Source: an uncultured Asticcacaulis sp. (GTDB lineage: Bacteria; Pseudomonadota; Alphaproteobacteria; Caulobacterales; Caulobacteraceae). From it: 7,093 nt of DNA. The stretch covers positions 1-7,093 of the forward strand of contig CAMLLA010000221.1 of assembly GCA_946480525.1 (NCBI GenBank), in the 5' to 3' direction. Under the pieces are notes generated by a model. It ran no database searches, was not told the DNA's origin, and worked only from the letters and a program-made list of their open reading frames with translations. Shown here in pieces: positions 1-6,391 of the stretch. A program made the position numbers and the translations under genes. How positions within the stretch are numbered: position 1 is the stretch's first letter; each line of letters opens with the position of its first letter.

Positions 1-63
1 GCCGCCTTCGTTCCGCTGGGCGAAGATGCGGGCCGTGAAACCTCGGCAGCCAGCCGCGGGTAG
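1..63 (+). CDS. Probable C-terminal tail of an upstream gene (partial)
   Basis: Frame 1 is open from the first base and ends at a TAG at 61-63, giving a 20-residue tail (AAFVPLGEDAGRETSAASRG). Most of its codons end in G or C, as in the clear genes of this window, and the stop lies 71 bases before the helicase start, a spacing typical of co-directional neighbours. No family can be named from 20 residues. An alternative is a reverse-strand frame that starts with ATG at 129-127 and stays open to base 1 (MFILPRAPGQDESAES...). That would put two divergent starts only five bases apart, leaving no room for promoters, so I prefer the + strand tail. Sequence to the left of the window would settle it. 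Confidence 0.3.
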   Translation, partial: AAFVPLGEDAGRETSAASRG

Positions 64-134
64 AAAACGGGCTTTAAGCAGACTTTCTGCACTCTCGTCT
101 TGGCCCGGGGCGCGCGGCAGGATAAACATCTGCT

Positions 135-3077
135 GTGAGCGAAGATGTCATCCTGTCGCAGTCATCCGGTGTCTGGTGGCGTGCCCATATTCCCGACCAG
201 GCCCTGGGGTTTTCCGCCGTTCATCCGCATGTGGGTGATGGCGTTGTCGCGCGCGCCGTATCCATGCCGGAACTGCGTGAACTGTGGGGCCGAAAACCGC
301 TGATCGTCGCCAATGCGCCGCTGGTGCGCAACCGGCTTTTCGCCAACCGTGGCCACCGCGAAGCCGGCCATTTCGACCTGCTGGAACTGTTTGCCTTTGT
401 CCGTCCGGCCCAGTTCTGCGCCCCGTCGGCGGCAGGGCTGGCCCTGGCCTGCGGCTTCCCCGAACCCGAAGACGCCGGTGCGCGGGCGCAGGTTCTGTTC
501 GATGTCATTTCCTCACTTCTGGAAACATTGGCCCAGTCGCCCCTGGGCTTCCGTCTGGCGGCGCAGTCCGGTGTAAAGCTGATGGCGCGCCACGGCTGGG
601 CCTGGGCGCCATTGGTCCAGGCGGCGCTCGACCGCACCGAGTTACCTGCCGATTATGTGGCGCCGCCGCCGCTGGAAATGTGGTCGCTTCTGGAAGAATG
701 GGAGGATCAGGCGCCCGAAGGCAATCCTCGCGCGGTCGCCCTGAGCGAGGACGAGGTCGCCGACGAACTGGACGCGGGTCTGACGCGTGCGCGCCTGGCG
801 GAGCGGCGGCCGGAGCAGCGCGAATTTGCTCAGAAGGCGCGCGACATCTTTGCGCCGAAATGGGTGAAGGACCAGCCGAACATGCTGCTGGCCGAGGCCG
901 GCACAGGCGTCGGCAAGACGCTTGGCTATCTCGCGCCCGCCCACGCCTGGGCACGCAAGGCGCAGGGGCAGGTCTGGGTATCGACCTATACCCGGGCCTT
1001 GCAGAAGCAGATATATCAGGACACGCGCGCCCTGTTCGACCGCGAGGCCGAGCGCCAGGAGCAGGTCGTGGTGCGCAAGGGTCGTGAAAACTACATGTGC
1101 CTGCTGAACTTCCAGGAGCGGCTGGCGTCGGCCCAGACCGGACCGGAAGTGATCATGGCCGTGCTGATCGCCCGCTGGGTGCTCTATAGCCGTGACGGCG
1201 ATATCATCGGCGGCGATTTCCCGACCTGGCTGCCGTCGCTGCTGCCGGTAACGGCGCCGGCTGCGGTATTCCAGACGCTGACGCCGTCCGCCCTGGTCGA
1301 CCGGCGCGGCGAATGTACCTATGCGGCCTGCGCCCATTATCGCGTCTGCTTCATCGAAAAATCGGTGCGCAAGGCGCGCTCCGCGTCGCTGGTCATCGCC
1401 AATCACGCCCTGGTCATGGCCCAGGCGGCCTACGACCTGCGTGATCGCGCGCGCGCCGAAATGGCGGCGGAGATGAACGGTGAGGACGTCCAGGGCGATG
1501 TCGAGCCCCAGGCGACTTTGTCGCGCATCATTTTCGACGAGGGGCACCACGTTTTCGAAGCGGCGGATGGGGCGTTTGCCACCCGGTTATCCGGACTGGA
1601 AGCCTATGAGCTGCGGCGCTGGATACGCGGCAATGAAGGCCGCTCGAGACGGGCAAGGGGCCTGGAATCGCGTATCGGCGACCTGCTGAAAACCGATGCC
1701 GCCAAGGATTCCTTGCGCGAATTGATCCGCGCCGCCGCCGTGCTGCCGTCCGACGGCTTTTCCCAGCGCATCACGGTGCGCACGCAAAGCGGCGGCGGCA
1801 TGGAGCCGGTCGGTCCCATTGAAGCGCTGCTGGTCGAGGTTCTGGGCCAGATCGAGGTTCGCCAGGGCGAGACGCGCCAGAGAGGGCGCTATGTCCCCGA
1901 CGGTGATCAGGGCGGCGAATGCGAGGCGCATCCGTGCCTTGAACCTGTTGGCATCGCGGCCAAGCTGGCCTCGCGTGCCCTGGCGGGGATCGAAGCGCCG
2001 CTGCTGGCACTCTGCCGGGCTTTGGAGGATATTCTCGGTGACACTTCCGGAGAACTGGAAGCGCCGGAACGGGTACGCATCGAAGGCATATTGCGCGGAC
2101 TGGAACGGCGGGCGCGCATGCTGCTGCCGGCCTGGCGGTCGCTGCTTCAGCAACTGGCGCTCGAAGACAGCGACCTGACGGACGATCAGAACAAGCCGAT
2201 GACCATCGACTGGTTCTCGACAGAGATGCACCGTGGACGCGTGGTCGATATCAGTCTGAACCGTCATTACGTCGACCCCAGCCTGCCTCTGGCGGAATTC
2301 GTGCTGAAGCCGGCGCACGGTGTGCTGGTAGCTTCGGCGACGCTCAGCGACGGTACGCGCGACGAAACGACCGAGGACGTCTTCTCGCTGGCGAGACAAA
2401 GGACGGGCGCCAACCATCTGGTCATGGGCGCCAAGACGGCGCGCATTACGTCGCCGTTTGACTATGCCAGCCAGGCGCGCCTGTTTGTCGTTACCGATGT
2501 CGGCCGCGACGATCCGCGCGCCACGGCGGCTGCGATGCAAAGCCTGTTCATCGCCGCAAAGGGCGGTGGGCTTGGCCTGTTCACCGCCATCCGCCGCCTG
2601 CGTGCCGTTTACGAACAGATCAACCAGCCGCTGGCCGAGGCCGGCCTGTCGCTCTATGCCCAGCACGTCGATCCGCTGGATGTGTCGGACCTGATCAGCA
2701 TCTTCCGCGCCGAGCACCATTCCTGTCTCCTGGGCACCGATGCCGTGCGCGACGGCGTCGACGTGCCCGGCGGCGCGCTCAGGCTCATTGCGTTTGACAG
2801 GGTGCCGTGGCCGCGCCCGGATACCCTGCACAAGGCCCGGCGCCAGCATTTCGGCAACAAGCTCTATGACGACGCCCTGACGCGGGCGCGTCTGGCGCAG
2901 GCGTTCGGCCGGCTGATCCGCAAGAAGGATGACCGCGGCGTCTTCGTCATGCTCGATTCGGCGGCGCCAACACGGATGTTTTCAAGTTTGCCGGAGGGCG
3001 TGACGCTGCAACGCTGTACCCTGGCGGAGGCCATTGACTCCATCCAGCGCTTCCTGTTTCCACCGGACATCCAGTAG
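135..3077 (+). CDS. ATP-dependent DNA helicase, XPD/DinG-like superfamily 2, with Fe-S cluster motif
   Basis: A 980-residue cytoplasmic helicase, expected to unwind DNA 5'-3' in repair or in clearing replication obstacles. Visible motifs in order: Q-like RPEQ 225-228; Walker A GTGVGKT 256-262; motif Ia STYTRALQKQ; four cysteines at 322, 394, 399 and 405, spaced like the XPD/DinG 4Fe-4S ligands; DEGH 468-471 (motif II, DEAH variant); SATL 734-737 (motif III-like); GTDAVRDGVDVPG 867-879 (motif V); QAFGRLIR 922-929 (motif VI with arginine fingers). It is longer than E. coli DinG (about 716 residues) because of a roughly 220-residue N-terminal region and a long insert after motif II. Residues 46-132 resemble a DnaQ-type exonuclease fold without its acidic residues (see findings). 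The start is GTG at 135; CAGGA at 117-121 is a weak, distant ribosome site. The next in-frame ATG (264, Met44) would cut into the N-terminal block. Helicase class is certain; exact orthology to DinG is not. Confidence 0.95.
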   Translation: MSEDVILSQSSGVWWRAHIPDQALGFSAVHPHVGDGVVARAVSMPELRELWGRKPLIVANAPLVRNRLFANRGHREAGHFDLLELFAFVRPAQFCAPSAAGLALACGFPEPEDAGARAQVLFDVISSLLETLAQSPLGFRLAAQSGVKLMARHGWAWAPLVQAALDRTELPADYVAPPPLEMWSLLEEWEDQAPEGNPRAVALSEDEVADELDAGLTRARLAERRPEQREFAQKARDIFAPKWVKDQPNMLLAEAGTGVGKTLGYLAPAHAWARKAQGQVWVSTYTRALQKQIYQDTRALFDREAERQEQVVVRKGRENYMCLLNFQERLASAQTGPEVIMAVLIARWVLYSRDGDIIGGDFPTWLPSLLPVTAPAAVFQTLTPSALVDRRGECTYAACAHYRVCFIEKSVRKARSASLVIANHALVMAQAAYDLRDRARAEMAAEMNGEDVQGDVEPQATLSRIIFDEGHHVFEAADGAFATRLSGLEAYELRRWIRGNEGRSRRARGLESRIGDLLKTDAAKDSLRELIRAAAVLPSDGFSQRITVRTQSGGGMEPVGPIEALLVEVLGQIEVRQGETRQRGRYVPDGDQGGECEAHPCLEPVGIAAKLASRALAGIEAPLLALCRALEDILGDTSGELEAPERVRIEGILRGLERRARMLLPAWRSLLQQLALEDSDLTDDQNKPMTIDWFSTEMHRGRVVDISLNRHYVDPSLPLAEFVLKPAHGVLVASATLSDGTRDETTEDVFSLARQRTGANHLVMGAKTARITSPFDYASQARLFVVTDVGRDDPRATAAAMQSLFIAAKGGGLGLFTAIRRLRAVYEQINQPLAEAGLSLYAQHVDPLDVSDLISIFRAEHHSCLLGTDAVRDGVDVPGGALRLIAFDRVPWPRPDTLHKARRQHFGNKLYDDALTRARLAQAFGRLIRKKDDRGVFVMLDSAAPTRMFSSLPEGVTLQRCTLAEAIDSIQRFLFPPDIQ

Positions 3078-3081
3078 GTTC

Positions 3082-3107
3082 GCGCATAGGCGCATTGTTG
3101 TTTTATC
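3082..3107 (+). terminator. Weak candidate terminator after the helicase
   Basis: Five bases after the helicase stop, GCGC (3082-3085) can pair with GCGC (3090-3093) across an ATAG loop, followed by the T-rich stretch ATTGTTGTTTTATC. The stem has only four pairs, so intrinsic termination would be inefficient at best. The first arm lies in GCGCAT, which occurs twice (3082-3087, 3090-3095) and has a complement ATGCGC at 3114-3119, so other pairings are possible. The 77-base gap may simply be an untranslated spacer within an operon. Confidence 0.2.
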
Positions 3108-3154
3108 TGTCGCATGCGCAGTTTAAGATTGCCCAAAATTCGAGAGAACCGGAA

Positions 3155-4213
3155 ATGCCCGACACGCACGCCGATCTGACACCAAACATGAAATCACCGC
3201 GTAAACGCAGTCGCCTGGGCCTGTTCGGGCCGGTGATTGCCGTAGTCGTGCTTGCCGCCGGCTGGAGCGCCTATTGGGTCTATGCCGTCCACACGGTCGA
3301 GACCACGCTGAAGGCTCAGCAGGACGGTCTGGTCAAGCAGGGCTACCGCGTCAGCGTCGCGCCCTATCAGGTCAGCGGCTATCCCTTCCGCGTCGCGGTC
3401 AATTTCCGCGATCTCAGCATCGTTGCGCCGTCTGGGCGCGGCATCGACTTCCCCGAACTTGAGGTCGCCGCCAATGCCTACATGATCACCAAATGGGTTG
3501 CGGTTGCTCCGAAAGGGGCCACCCTGCATCGTGGCGGTGAACTGGGAACGCTGGCGGTCATCGGGTCTTCCTTGCGCGCCAGCATGTCAGGTATCGCACG
3601 CACAGTCCCCAACATTGCCATCGAGGCCAACGATCTGAGCCTTGTCCCGTCCAACCCGGCCGCGCCCTTCACCTTCGACTCCGCCAAAAAGCTCGAAGCC
3701 TACGTCCGTCCGGACACGGCGACGGCCGACAGCGCCGATGTGCTGGTCCGCGTCGCCGGCGCTCACGGTCAGGGCGGACGCTTCGTCGGCGACTTCAGCC
3801 CCGGCAAGCCGCTCGACATGCACATCGAAGCCACGCTGAACAAGGTGACCGCCTTTCAGGGGCGGGATTTCGCTACAGGACTGAAGGCTTGGAAACAGGC
3901 CGGTTCGGTTACGGGCTTCAAGAGCGAGTTGAAAAACGCCGAATTGCAGGTCATGGCGACCAGCGACAAGCTGACCTATGACGACAACGGCAAGCCGGTC
4001 GGACGACTGAACGCCGAAATGACCGGCACCTTCCGGCCACTCGACGTCCTGGCGGCGGCGGGTCTGATGTCGCGTGAAAACATGACGGCCATGGCGCCTC
4101 TGCTCAACATGACCCTGGCGACGGTCGGCGCCCAGAAGCTGGCGATCGACTTCCGCGATGGCGGCGCCTATGTCGGACCGTTCAAGGTGTCGGACGCGCC
4201 TGCCCTGCCGTAA
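3155..4213 (+). CDS. DUF2125 family protein, membrane-anchored, probably periplasmic
   Basis: A 352-residue protein of unknown function. A basic stretch (K13 to R20) is followed by a hydrophobic segment at about 21-44 (LFGPVIAVVVLAAGWSAYWV), predicting one inner-membrane anchor or uncleaved signal with the rest in the periplasm. The block after the anchor (AAGWSAYWVYAVHTVE, then QGYRVSVAPYQVSGYPFRV with alternating beta-strand-like hydrophobics) matches what I recall of DUF2125, a mainly alphaproteobacterial family of long beta-rich proteins that bears some likeness to AsmA-type repeats (inference). No catalytic motif and no cysteine pair are seen. The frame is open from a TTG at 3095, but I chose ATG 3155: it places the charged residues and anchor at the N-terminus, and GAGAG at 3142-3146 lies eight bases upstream. 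ATG 3188 (Met12) is another possible start. Its position before the chorismate mutase gene does not prove a role in aromatic synthesis. Confidence 0.8.
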   Translation: MPDTHADLTPNMKSPRKRSRLGLFGPVIAVVVLAAGWSAYWVYAVHTVETTLKAQQDGLVKQGYRVSVAPYQVSGYPFRVAVNFRDLSIVAPSGRGIDFPELEVAANAYMITKWVAVAPKGATLHRGGELGTLAVIGSSLRASMSGIARTVPNIAIEANDLSLVPSNPAAPFTFDSAKKLEAYVRPDTATADSADVLVRVAGAHGQGGRFVGDFSPGKPLDMHIEATLNKVTAFQGRDFATGLKAWKQAGSVTGFKSELKNAELQVMATSDKLTYDDNGKPVGRLNAEMTGTFRPLDVLAAAGLMSRENMTAMAPLLNMTLATVGAQKLAIDFRDGGAYVGPFKVSDAPALP

Positions 4214-4243
4214 GGTTTGATGGAAATCTGGTAAATAGTGAAA

Positions 4244-4260
4244 CCATAAAACCTTTATGG
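4244..4260 (+). repeat. Perfect 7-bp AT-rich inverted repeat in the DUF2125-chorismate mutase gap
   Basis: CCATAAA (4244-4250) and TTTATGG (4254-4260) are perfect complements separated by ACC. They lie in the AT-rich first third of the 158-base gap, about 30 bases after the DUF2125 stop. There is no T-run afterwards, so it is not a standard intrinsic terminator. It could be a protein-binding palindrome or the first stem of a leader. No convincing -35/-10 pair was found around it. Confidence 0.4.
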
Positions 4261-4268
4261 AATATGGA

Positions 4269-4290
4269 CTTGCGGTTGCGAAGCCGCAGG
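4269..4290 (+). repeat. Stem-loop with GCGA tetraloop upstream of chorismate mutase
   Basis: CTTGCGGTT (4269-4277) pairs with AGCCGCAGG (4282-4290): nine consecutive pairs, two of them G-U wobbles, closing a GCGA (GNRA-type) tetraloop at 4278-4281. The wobbles and the stable tetraloop suggest it works as RNA if the region is transcribed. It is followed by CCTAGTGTC rather than a T-tract, so classical termination is unlikely. Confidence 0.4.
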
Positions 4291-4311
4291 CCTAGTGTCT
4301 GCGACTGATTA

Positions 4312-4353
4312 CGCCAGGGCAGGGCACCGCCTGATTATCGTCCTGCCCCGGCG
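4312..4353 (+). promoter_or_regulatory. Long hairpin just before the chorismate mutase ribosome binding site
   Basis: CGCCAGGGCAGG (4312-4323) and CCTGCCCCGGCG (4342-4353) pair at 11 of 12 positions, with one A/C mismatch and an 18-base loop. The 3' arm ends eight bases before the GGAGA ribosome binding site (4362-4366). If transcribed, this would be the most stable structure in the leader and could affect translation initiation or act as an upstream terminator-like stem. No U-tract follows. No leader peptide rich in Phe, Tyr or His codons was found, so a classical amino acid attenuator is not supported. Confidence 0.4.
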
Positions 4354-4361
4354 CCATGCCC

Positions 4362-4366
4362 GGAGA
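4362..4366 (+). promoter_or_regulatory. Ribosome binding site that fixes the GTG start of chorismate mutase
   Basis: GGAGA lies five bases before the GTG at 4372. The nearby ATG at 4356 is in a different frame and precedes this site, so it cannot start the mutase. This supports the GTG start. Confidence 0.6.
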
Positions 4367-4371
4367 ACTGT

Positions 4372-5172
4372 GTGACGACCGAAAATCCGCTGACGCTTGC
4401 CGATCTGCGCCTGAAGATCGACGCGCTCGATAGCGAACTGTTGCGGCTGGTCGATGAGCGCGCCGCCCTTGGCCGCGCGATCGGGGAGGCCAAGGTGCGC
4501 GAGGAGGAAAGCGGATCGGCCGTTCTGCTGCGTCCCGACCGTGAAGCCATGCTGATCCGCAAGCTTTTGAAGATGCCGCGCGCCGCCGCGTCCGATGGCG
4601 TGGTCGTGCGTATCTGGCGCGAGCTTATTTCCGAAAATCTGCGCATACAGGGACAGGCGTCGGGCGGTCTGCACCTGACCCTGAACGCCAGCGATCATTC
4701 GCGCGAAGTCCTGGTCTGGGCGCGCGAACGCTTTGGCTTCGCGCCGAGCTATGGCTACGTCAACGATCCCGCGGCCGTTATCGCCGCCGCGCGCGATGCC
4801 CGCAATCTGGGCGTCATCAGCCTGGATCCGCGTGGCGGACCGTGGTGGGCGCGTCTTCTGGCCGAACCGAAGGTGCGGATTATTGCCGCATTGCCGGAAC
4901 TGTCGGCCAGCCGTCCGCACGCCCTGGCGTTTGCGGCAATTGCGCCGGAGCCGACCGGCGACGACCTGACCTTCTGGGTCAGCGATTCGCCGGCGCGCGA
5001 AAACGCCCTGGTCGAAACCCTGTCCGAGCGCGGCTTTGCCGCCGAATGGCTGTGCACGGCGCAAGGTCTGAAGCTGTTCGCGCTCAGCGGCTACGTCCAG
5101 GAACACGACCCACGGCTCAGCGGAGCGCTGGGTTCGCTGAGTGGCATTATTGGCGCAGCACCGAGAATTTAG
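4372..5172 (+). CDS. Chorismate mutase (AroQ fold) with degenerate prephenate dehydratase/ACT-like C-terminus
   Basis: A 266-residue cytoplasmic protein. Residues 8-93 form an AroQ-type chorismate mutase, which rearranges chorismate to prephenate, the branch point to Phe and Tyr. Aligned by eye with the E. coli PheA mutase domain, R13, R30, K41, R57, E58 and Q93 fall on the active-site residues R11, R28, K39, R51, E52 and Q88. The 'RPDRE' block (54-58) is the form common in PheA-type proteins. A lone mutase would end near residue 95; here about 170 more residues follow. Residues 100-150 follow the pattern of the start of a prephenate dehydratase domain, and 199-250 that of its end plus an ACT domain, but the catalytic Thr-Arg-Phe and the ACT 'ESRP' motif are not seen. 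At 266 residues it is also shorter than a full P-protein (about 360-390). I infer mutase activity but doubt dehydratase activity. GTG start with GGAGA five bases upstream. hisC follows after 89 bases. Confidence 0.87.
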   Translation: MTTENPLTLADLRLKIDALDSELLRLVDERAALGRAIGEAKVREEESGSAVLLRPDREAMLIRKLLKMPRAAASDGVVVRIWRELISENLRIQGQASGGLHLTLNASDHSREVLVWARERFGFAPSYGYVNDPAAVIAAARDARNLGVISLDPRGGPWWARLLAEPKVRIIAALPELSASRPHALAFAAIAPEPTGDDLTFWVSDSPARENALVETLSERGFAAEWLCTAQGLKLFALSGYVQEHDPRLSGALGSLSGIIGAAPRI

Positions 5173-5201
5173 TTTCCTTTGTAACTTTAGGCCCAAAATC
5201 T

Positions 5202-5223
5202 TCGTGCGTTCCGCGTCGTGCGT
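5202..5223 (+). repeat. 8-bp direct repeat upstream of hisC
   Basis: TCGTGCGT occurs at 5202-5209 and 5216-5223, a 14-base period with TCCGCG between. It lies in the 89-base gap between chorismate mutase and hisC, about 40 bases before the hisC start. It may be a pair of regulator half-sites or chance in GC-rich DNA. No clear promoter was identified beside it. Confidence 0.3.
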
Positions 5224-5251
5224 AGCTAAAAGCCTCGGCAACAAAAGACGC

Positions 5252-5255
5252 AAGG
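5252..5255 (+). promoter_or_regulatory. hisC: Ribosome binding site of hisC
   Basis: AAGG lies six bases before ATG 5262. Two further in-frame ATGs (5271 and 5277) are 15 or more bases from it, so 5262 is the best supported start. Confidence 0.55.
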
Positions 5256-5261
5256 CGCCAC

Positions 5262-6365
5262 ATGACTGACATGGTAATGGATAAACCTACCCCGAAAACC
5301 GGCATACTCGACATCGCCCCCTATGTCGGCGGCAAGTCGAAGATCGATGGCGTCGCAGAGCCCATCAAGCTGTCGTCCAACGAAAACCCGTTGGGTTGTT
5401 CGCCCAGGGCGCTGGCCGCCTATCAGGAGGCGTCGGCCAAGCTGTTCCGCTATCCCGACGGCCACGCTAACCCCCTGCGGGCGGCGGTCGCCGAGTATCA
5501 TGGTCTTGAGCCCGATCGTCTCGTTTTCGGCAACGGTTCCGACGAGGTCTTTTCGCTGCTGAACCAGGTTTATCTCGAAGCGGGCGACAATATTGTCACC
5601 GGCGAGCACGGCTTCCTGGCCTATCGCATCTCGGCCCTGGCCTGTCAGGCCGAGGTCAAGCTGGCGCCGGAGCCGGACCAGCGCATCGAAATCGCCGAAC
5701 TGCTGCAGCTTGTCGATGCCCGTACCAAGATCGTTTATGTCTCCAACCCGGCCAATCCGACCGGCACGTGGAACACGCCGGAAGAGATCGCCGAGCTTCG
5801 CGCCGCGCTTCCCGCGCACATCCTGCTGTGCGTCGACGAGGCCTATGCCGAGTTCGTCGACGCGCCGACATGGGAGACCAGTTTCGGCATGGCGCGCGCG
5901 TCCGAAAATGTCATCGTCACGCGTACCTTCTCCAAGATCCATGGGCTGGCGGGCCTGCGTGTCGGCTTTGGCTACTGCCCGAAAGCCGTGATCGAGGCGA
6001 TCGAGCGTATCCGCCTGCCGTTCAACATCAACCTGCCGGCGCAGTTCGCTGCGATCGCGGCCTTGCAGGATGCTGACCATATCGAAGCCTCGCGGCAACT
6101 GGTGCTGAACTGGCAACCGCGCATGGTTCAGCAGATCCGGGCGATGGGCTATGTCGTCCGGCCGTCAGCGGGCAATTTCCTGCTGATCAATTTCCGCGAC
6201 GCCAACGAGGCTGAAGCCGCCAATGCGTACCTGATTTCGCAAGGTCTGATCGTGCGTCATGTTGCGAATTACGGTCTCGCGCAGGCCCTGCGCGTGACGA
6301 TCGGCAAGGACGCCGAGAACACGGCCTTCCTTGAGGCGCTTGGCCGTTTCGCAGCGCGGAAATAG
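5262..6365 (+). CDS. hisC: Histidinol-phosphate / aromatic aminotransferase (PLP, class I/II fold)
   Basis: A 367-residue cytoplasmic PLP enzyme of normal length for the HisC family. It converts imidazole-acetol phosphate plus glutamate to L-histidinol phosphate plus 2-oxoglutarate in histidine synthesis. Visible landmarks: SSNENPLG 38-45 (substrate loop), the conserved YPDG with Y64, GNGSDE 90-95 (PLP phosphate region), NPANPTG with N165, CVDEAY with D192 and Y195 (cofactor ring contacts), the Schiff-base lysine K225 in TFSKIHGLAGLR, R233, and R344 in LRVTIG (substrate carboxylate). All key residues are present, so it should be active. In Zymomonas mobilis the homologue encoded next to cyclohexadienyl dehydrogenase is known to act on both histidine and aromatic substrates. 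The chorismate mutase immediately upstream makes dual use likely here too, but substrate choice cannot be read from sequence. A dedicated promoter is possible but not proven in the 89-base upstream gap. Confidence 0.93.
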   Translation: MTDMVMDKPTPKTGILDIAPYVGGKSKIDGVAEPIKLSSNENPLGCSPRALAAYQEASAKLFRYPDGHANPLRAAVAEYHGLEPDRLVFGNGSDEVFSLLNQVYLEAGDNIVTGEHGFLAYRISALACQAEVKLAPEPDQRIEIAELLQLVDARTKIVYVSNPANPTGTWNTPEEIAELRAALPAHILLCVDEAYAEFVDAPTWETSFGMARASENVIVTRTFSKIHGLAGLRVGFGYCPKAVIEAIERIRLPFNINLPAQFAAIAALQDADHIEASRQLVLNWQPRMVQQIRAMGYVVRPSAGNFLLINFRDANEAEAANAYLISQGLIVRHVANYGLAQALRVTIGKDAENTAFLEALGRFAARK

Positions 6366-6391
6366 AAGGACCGGGACCATTTCAGGTGCGG

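Noticed and set aside
73..94. Small palindrome GCAGACTTTCTGC as a terminator for the upstream gene
   Set aside because: Five-pair stem with a 3-base loop and no following T-run; not enough to call a terminator.
26..238. Small + strand frame (70 codons) overlapping the helicase start
   Set aside because: It overlaps the helicase by about 100 bases in another frame and its product is Arg/Pro/Cys-rich with no family resemblance.
1587..2849. Long reverse-strand open frame (420 codons) opposite the helicase gene
   Set aside because: It lies wholly within the helicase, whose motifs are intact, and its translation is Arg/Gln/His-rich without any recognisable domain. This is the usual antisense shadow of GC-rich codon use.
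3095..3154. TTG at 3095 as an upstream start for the DUF2125 protein
   Set aside because: It would add 20 residues before the basic stretch and membrane anchor and uses a rare start codon. ATG 3155 has a better ribosome site and fits a normal anchor layout.
4257..4308. Two short leader ORFs (4257-4295 and 4264-4308) considered as attenuator peptides
   Set aside because: Their products (MEYGLAVAKPQA and MDLRLRSRRPSVCD) have no run of Phe, Tyr, Trp or His codons and no good ribosome site.
3131..5199. The 9-mer GCCCAAAAT in two gaps (3131-3139 and 5191-5199)
   Set aside because: A single short match between AT-richer spacers, with no shared flanking bases or consistent distance to a start codon; chance is a sufficient explanation.
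4309..5253. Reverse-strand open frame (314 codons) opposite chorismate mutase
   Set aside because: The + strand frame matches the AroQ active site; the antisense product has no recognisable motif and runs through both flanking gaps.
5226..6116. Reverse-strand open frame (296 codons) opposite hisC
   Set aside because: hisC on the + strand has all catalytic residues. The antisense translation is low-complexity and Arg/Gly/Asp-rich with no family motif.
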